From: CAUZIR01 sp034421295
Lineage (GTDB): Bacteria; Chloroflexota; Dehalococcoidia; Lucifugimonadales; UBA2962
Direction of reading: 5' to 3'
Assembly: GCA_034421295.1 (NCBI GenBank)
Contig: DAOUKM010000019.1
Span: 186,001 to 250,000, forward strand
DNA length: 64,000 nt
Below the pieces are notes generated by a model. That model was not told where the DNA came from. It saw only the letters and a list, made by a program, of their open reading frames with translations, and searched no databases. Of the stretch, positions 60,899 through 64,000 are shown piece after piece (position 1 is the stretch's first letter; the number at the start of each line of letters is the position of its first letter). Position numbers and translations under genes: made by a program.

Positions 60899-62164
60899 GT
60901 GGAGAGACTCCAGCCAAGGGGCTACCGGCTGCCGGCACTTACCATATCGTCTGGCGTCGCCAAAAAGCGGCTAGTCGGATTGCTGCTGATCGCCCTTGTG
61001 CTAGGCCTGTTCTTCTCGTTCAATCGCCTGCCCAAGCTCGACATTGTCGAGGGCGATCTACAGGCGGTCACGGGGCCTGTGGTCGAGTGCTTCCAGGGAT
61101 TCTGCATCGAGCGAGATCCCAACTCGTCGTTCGTTTCCCGCTGGGTCGACTTCTCGGTTACCTACCTTCGGCTGGTCACGATCGGGATGACCTTTGCCTT
61201 CCTAATGGCCGGCCTTGCTGAGTCCTTCCTCTTTCCGCCGGGCTCGAGGCTCTGGTCAGGCGGCGGCGTATTGGGGAGGACGCTCAAGGGAGCCGCCCTC
61301 GGACCGCTGATGAATCTCTGTTCGGCCTGCATTGTGCCCGTATCGTCGGCCTTGAGGCGCAGCGGCGCCGGGATAGAGGGAACGGTGGCCCTGGTGCAGG
61401 GCTCGTCGACCATGAATGTGCCCGCGCTGTTCATGAGCGCCCTGATTTTCGCCCCTCTCCTTGGAGGTAGCCGGATCGCCATGAGCGTTTTCAGTTCGCT
61501 GGCGATTGGGCCGGCTGTGGCCTGGATCGCAAGGCGAGGCGATGAACGGTCCAAGGACGAGGCGGGAGCCGCCGCTCGCGAGCTGCAGGACATGGTGCTG
61601 GGAGAGGAGCTGCCACAGCCGTGGGGAGAGGCGATGCGTGAGGGTTTCCGCGATTGGGCGCGTACCAGCCTGACCTACTTCGTACGGCTGGCTCCGATCA
61701 TGGCGGCGGCTGGATTTGCCAGTGGGCTCGTGATCCAGTGGATCGATCCCGACAGCGTCGAAACGATCGTCGGAAATCACGCCTGGGGTGTGCTGATCGC
61801 GGCGACGCTGGGGATTCTGATCAACGTACCTCTCATGTTCGAGATCCCGTTGGTAGCGCTGCTGCTGCTGCTAGGAATGGGCGTTGCGCCTGCGGCGGCC
61901 CTCCTCTTTGCCGCTGCTGCAGGCGGTCCGGTTACTTTCTGGGGGCTCGCCAGGATCATGCCGCTGCGATCAACGGTCGGCTTCATATCGATGACATGGC
62001 TAGTAGGAGTGGTGGGGGGGCTGATAGTCCTTTTGGCCGCTCTGAGCTTCCCGGGACTGGACTGGGGCTTTAGGCCGACCAGCGATGCAGCGGAATACCG
62101 CGCCGCTGAACGCACCGAAGGACCGCTCTGGAAGGCTCTGGAACAGGGAACCACTTCCGAGTAG
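60899..62164 (+). CDS. Predicted permease, ArsP/DUF318 family-like
   Basis: 421 residues and eight to ten membrane segments, with a long loop at about 45-80 between the first two. The Cys pair block LCSACIVPVSSALRRSGAGIEGTVALVQGSSTMNVPALFMSAL matches the CxC/P-rich core of ArsP_1-type permeases, and the second half has the parallel block LINVPLMFEIPLVALLLLLGMGVAPAAALLF. Members export organoarsenicals or have unknown substrates. The start is GTG at 60899, 3 bases after the small membrane peptide. It forms a phosphate/arsenic neighbourhood with arsC and pstS. Confidence 0.8.
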   Translation: MERLQPRGYRLPALTISSGVAKKRLVGLLLIALVLGLFFSFNRLPKLDIVEGDLQAVTGPVVECFQGFCIERDPNSSFVSRWVDFSVTYLRLVTIGMTFAFLMAGLAESFLFPPGSRLWSGGGVLGRTLKGAALGPLMNLCSACIVPVSSALRRSGAGIEGTVALVQGSSTMNVPALFMSALIFAPLLGGSRIAMSVFSSLAIGPAVAWIARRGDERSKDEAGAAARELQDMVLGEELPQPWGEAMREGFRDWARTSLTYFVRLAPIMAAAGFASGLVIQWIDPDSVETIVGNHAWGVLIAATLGILINVPLMFEIPLVALLLLLGMGVAPAAALLFAAAAGGPVTFWGLARIMPLRSTVGFISMTWLVGVVGGLIVLLAALSFPGLDWGFRPTSDAAEYRAAERTEGPLWKALEQGTTSE

Positions 62165-62172
62165 GAGCTGCA

Positions 62173-63156
62173 CTAGGGGCTGCGGTAGACCATTACCCCG
62201 TCCACCAGGGGCGGCTCGACGACACGGCCGCCCACCGCCCACACGCCGCCCTCCGGATCGGTCCAAACGGTGTGGAAGGCTTCCGAAAGTTCTACGCCAG
62301 TCTGAACCGTCCTCCACGTGTCACCGTCCCATCGGGCCACGGTGCCCCTTATACCCACGGCGTACCCTTCCGTTTCGGTCATGTGTACCCCGATGATGTG
62401 GGGCGTTCCCTGCGGAGTGACATCGGTCCATCCGCCGCCGTCCTCCTGCAGTAACTTACCCTCCTCGCGGGCCCCGCCGACGGCCACACTCAGGGAGGAG
62501 TTCCCATGGACCGTGAACAACGTATGGGTGGTGTCGGAGGACTCGCGCAGCACCGAATCGCCGCGGAAGTGAAGAACGACGCCTCCAGTGCCGACCACCC
62601 AGACGTCGTCAGACGACCTCCCCCACACCTTGAACATCGAGTGCTGTTCAGCCAGGTCAGCCGGAAAACCCTCCGCCTCACGCCACCGCTCCCCGTCGTA
62701 ACGCCACACGAATGCGCCATCTACGACGTTACCGCCCACCGCCCACAGATCGTCCGGCGATACGCCCCAGATCCCGAAGACCGTACCCCTCCCTGGCGTT
62801 TCCATAAGGGAGAGACGATTACCTTGCCAGCGCAGGATCATCCCGTTCTTGCCACCCATGAACACGGGGCCGCCCTCGAACCCGAACACCCACCAAAGGT
62901 CGCCGGTGCGACCGGTCTCGATCCGGCTCCAGTTCCCACCGTCGAAGTGGAATACTAGAGGTCCGGTGCCGTCACGCGGGTCCGCACCGACCGCCCAGAT
63001 GTCGTCGGTGCCGCTGCCCCAGATCGAGATCAGCGCGGCGGGAAGGCCAGCATCGACTATCGACCACCGCCCCGTCTCGTCCACCGTCGAATCGCCGCCA
63101 GCGCAGGCGGCCGCGGCGAGTGCCGCGGCGAGTGCCGCGGCAACGACCCCTCGCAT
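62173..63156 (-). CDS. Beta-propeller lipoprotein with WG-DDxWAVG repeats
   Basis: The ATG at 63156 gives 327 residues; the frame is open to 63585 but that part overlaps the thiolation gene in another frame and is not protein-like. An Ala-rich signal peptide ends in a lipobox (AAAAC, Cys18). Repeats of IWGSGTDDIWAVG type occur at about 50, 130, 180 and 305 (SIWGSGTDDIWAVG, GIWGVSPDDLWAVG, KVWGRSSDDVWVVG, TVWTDPEGGVWAVG), interleaved with GGNWSRIETG and GERWREAEG. This is a bacterial surface propeller of unknown ligand. Its 3' end is convergent with the permease gene. Confidence 0.8.
   Translation of the reverse strand: MRGVVAAALAAALAAAACAGGDSTVDETGRWSIVDAGLPAALISIWGSGTDDIWAVGADPRDGTGPLVFHFDGGNWSRIETGRTGDLWWVFGFEGGPVFMGGKNGMILRWQGNRLSLMETPGRGTVFGIWGVSPDDLWAVGGNVVDGAFVWRYDGERWREAEGFPADLAEQHSMFKVWGRSSDDVWVVGTGGVVLHFRGDSVLRESSDTTHTLFTVHGNSSLSVAVGGAREEGKLLQEDGGGWTDVTPQGTPHIIGVHMTETEGYAVGIRGTVARWDGDTWRTVQTGVELSEAFHTVWTDPEGGVWAVGGRVVEPPLVDGVMVYRSP
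63109..63140 (+). repeat. Tandem 12-base repeat within a signal-peptide coding region
   Basis: The unit GCCGCGGCGAGT recurs about two and a half times (on the plus strand) and encodes the alanine/leucine core of the lipoprotein signal peptide (ALAAALAAA). It is a likely slippage site; because the unit is a multiple of three, length changes keep the frame. Confidence 0.7.
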
Positions 63157-63259
63157 CCTTAAGGGGGACGGGCGGACATTCCGGAGCCAGCCTCCAGAAC
63201 ATCTTGGGGCGGGGCGCGCAGCTGCTTTCGGGAGAATCGGCGGGTACAGGGTGCTGGGC

Positions 63260-64000
63260 TTATCCTGGTGTCGTGGAAACTGGCCGCCGTCGCCGCCGCG
63301 CGGGTCGAGGCGAGCGACCTTCGGCGGCGTTGGTGCGGGCTCGGTCCCACATGCGACAGAACGAACACACCTCGGCGGTTGTCGCCTGGCCGCACAGGAC
63401 GCACTCGCGCAGCTCGTGTCGATCCATCTGGGACTGCTCAAGTGCGGGCTGCACCCTCTCGACGTATTGAAGCAGGAAGTTGTGCTTTGTGCCCGGCGAG
63501 TCAAGCTCCAGGCTAGCGAGCGCTTCCTTGTACCTGAGAGATGTGGCGCCAAGGGCATTGGGACACTCCTCGGCAACGTAGTCAATGCGGTTCAGCAGCG
63601 CGTAGGCCGCTGTCTCCCTCTCGGTCAGCGTGTACAGGGGCTTAATCTTCTTGACCAGGGTGGCCGAGTTGACCAGGGTGGCCGAGCCGGTACCCGCGAC
63701 CGTGGATTCCTCCATCACGGGAGATTGCCTGGCCAAGTAGCTCGTCTGCCATCGCAGCACGTTGCCCAGGAGCGTGGCCGCCTCGTCGTCGAGGTTGTGT
63801 CCGGTCGCGACAACGTCGAAGCCCCGCTCGGCCGCCTCACGGTTGATGACGTAGCGCTTGCTGAGCCCACAGCCCGAGCAGGCCGCACGGCCCGTGTGAA
63901 GGGCCAGCTCCGGGACCCCCAACCCGTAGGTCTCGGAAAGATCGACGACTATCAGCTCAAGGCTCCGCGCATCCGCGAACGAGGCCGTCGTCTCCCGCGA
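63260..64000 (-). CDS. tRNA 2-thiouridine synthesis ATPase, TtuA/TtcA/CTU1 type (partial, N-terminus off window)
   Basis: The C-terminal 246 residues of a PP-loop tRNA thiolation enzyme. The pair CSGCG (catalytic Cys region) in HTGRAACSGCGLSKRYVIN, ATGHNLDDEAATLLGNVLRW, and the C-terminal zinc ribbon CVLCGQATTAEVCSFC match TtuA/NcsA. The frame continues without a stop to the window edge (VVDLSETYGLGVPEL), so the SGGKDS ATP loop and N-terminal zinc finger lie beyond it. A direct repeat in the protein, SATLVNSATLVKK, comes from a short tandem DNA duplication. It adds sulphur to tRNA uridine or cytidine. Confidence 0.87.
   Translation of the reverse strand, partial: SRETTASFADARSLELIVVDLSETYGLGVPELALHTGRAACSGCGLSKRYVINREAAERGFDVVATGHNLDDEAATLLGNVLRWQTSYLARQSPVMEESTVAGTGSATLVNSATLVKKIKPLYTLTERETAAYALLNRIDYVAEECPNALGATSLRYKEALASLELDSPGTKHNFLLQYVERVQPALEQSQMDRHELRECVLCGQATTAEVCSFCRMWDRARTNAAEGRSPRPARRRRRPVSTTPG

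Noticed and set aside
63157..63585. N-terminal extension of the WG-repeat lipoprotein
   Set aside because: It overlaps the zinc-ribbon end of the tRNA thiolation gene on the same strand in another frame, and a clear signal peptide begins at the internal ATG at 63156.
1..64000. CRISPR arrays, insertion sequences, prophage genes, rRNA or tRNA
   Set aside because: Reading both strands gave no regularly spaced repeats of CRISPR size, no transposase or integrase motifs and no rRNA/tRNA signatures.

Overview
The window reads as a chromosomal segment of a free-living, GC-rich bacterium, most likely a member of the Chloroflexota (Dehalococcoidia/SAR202-like). This assignment is an inference from several signs: the mix of many SDRs, amidases, an LLM-type oxidoreductase and a phosphotriesterase-like enzyme; the long Val-Glu-rich linker behind the lipobox of the phosphate-binding protein; frequent TTG and GTG starts; and small zinc-ribbon proteins. 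No rRNA, tRNA, CRISPR array, transposase or phage gene was seen. Nearly all of the window is dense housekeeping and catabolic chromosome. One recognisable pseudogene (an sbcC remnant) is present.

Layout. 0-5 kb: the start of a folate-dependent formyltransferase-like gene (ALDH1L1 hydrolase-domain type), a SWIM zinc-finger protein, fabF and folC, and a GNAT acetyltransferase. 5-13.6 kb: a pyrimidine operon, pyrR-pyrB-pyrC-carA-carB plus an aldo/keto reductase, preceded by a complete PyrR attenuator (binding loop, intermediate hairpin, terminator). 13.7-18.6 kb: S9 peptidase, sbcC remnant, SCP-x-type thiolase, MaoC hydratase, and an ArsR regulator with three repeated operators. 18.6-23.8 kb: a minus-strand operon of five paralogous class IV PLP enzymes interrupted by a degenerate receiver-domain protein. 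23.9-28 kb: two tandem Cof-type HAD phosphatases, a DM13 membrane protein and a seven-repeat kelch lipoprotein. 28-39.3 kb: replication and core genes (dnaA, inositol monophosphatase, a candidate oriC, obg, nadD, SDR, rpsU, pyrE, GyrI-like, uvrA, META lipoprotein). 39.4-55 kb: an accessory and catabolic region (alpha/beta hydrolase, ChrA, PuuE-like deacetylase, two amidases, phosphotriesterase-like hydrolase, MDR dehydrogenase, three SDRs counting the one at 53 kb, TauE and MFS carriers, oligoribonuclease, formamidase, FAD amine oxidase). 55-64 kb: a phosphate/arsenic block with a six-repeat Pho box, a protein made of two fused PstS domains, an ArsC-like phosphatase whose start codon lies inside the pstS terminator hairpin, a HAD-FAM151 fusion, an LLM oxidoreductase, a 45-aa membrane peptide with an ArsP-like permease, a WG-repeat lipoprotein, and a partial tRNA 2-thiolation enzyme.

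How the parts work together. The pyr operon makes orotate precursors under UMP feedback through PyrR; pyrE lies separately at 34.6 kb. The phosphate block looks PhoB/PhoP-controlled. Because arsenate enters through phosphate uptake, placing an arsenate-reductase-like protein directly behind the binding protein, with an ArsP-like permease a few genes away, makes a plausible phosphate-starvation/arsenic-handling unit. The most unusual items are the HAD-FAM151 fusion, the PstS-PstS fusion with its Pho box and start-codon-embedding terminator, the five-paralogue aminotransferase operon, and the pyrR leader in which the terminator also carries the apparent ribosome binding site.
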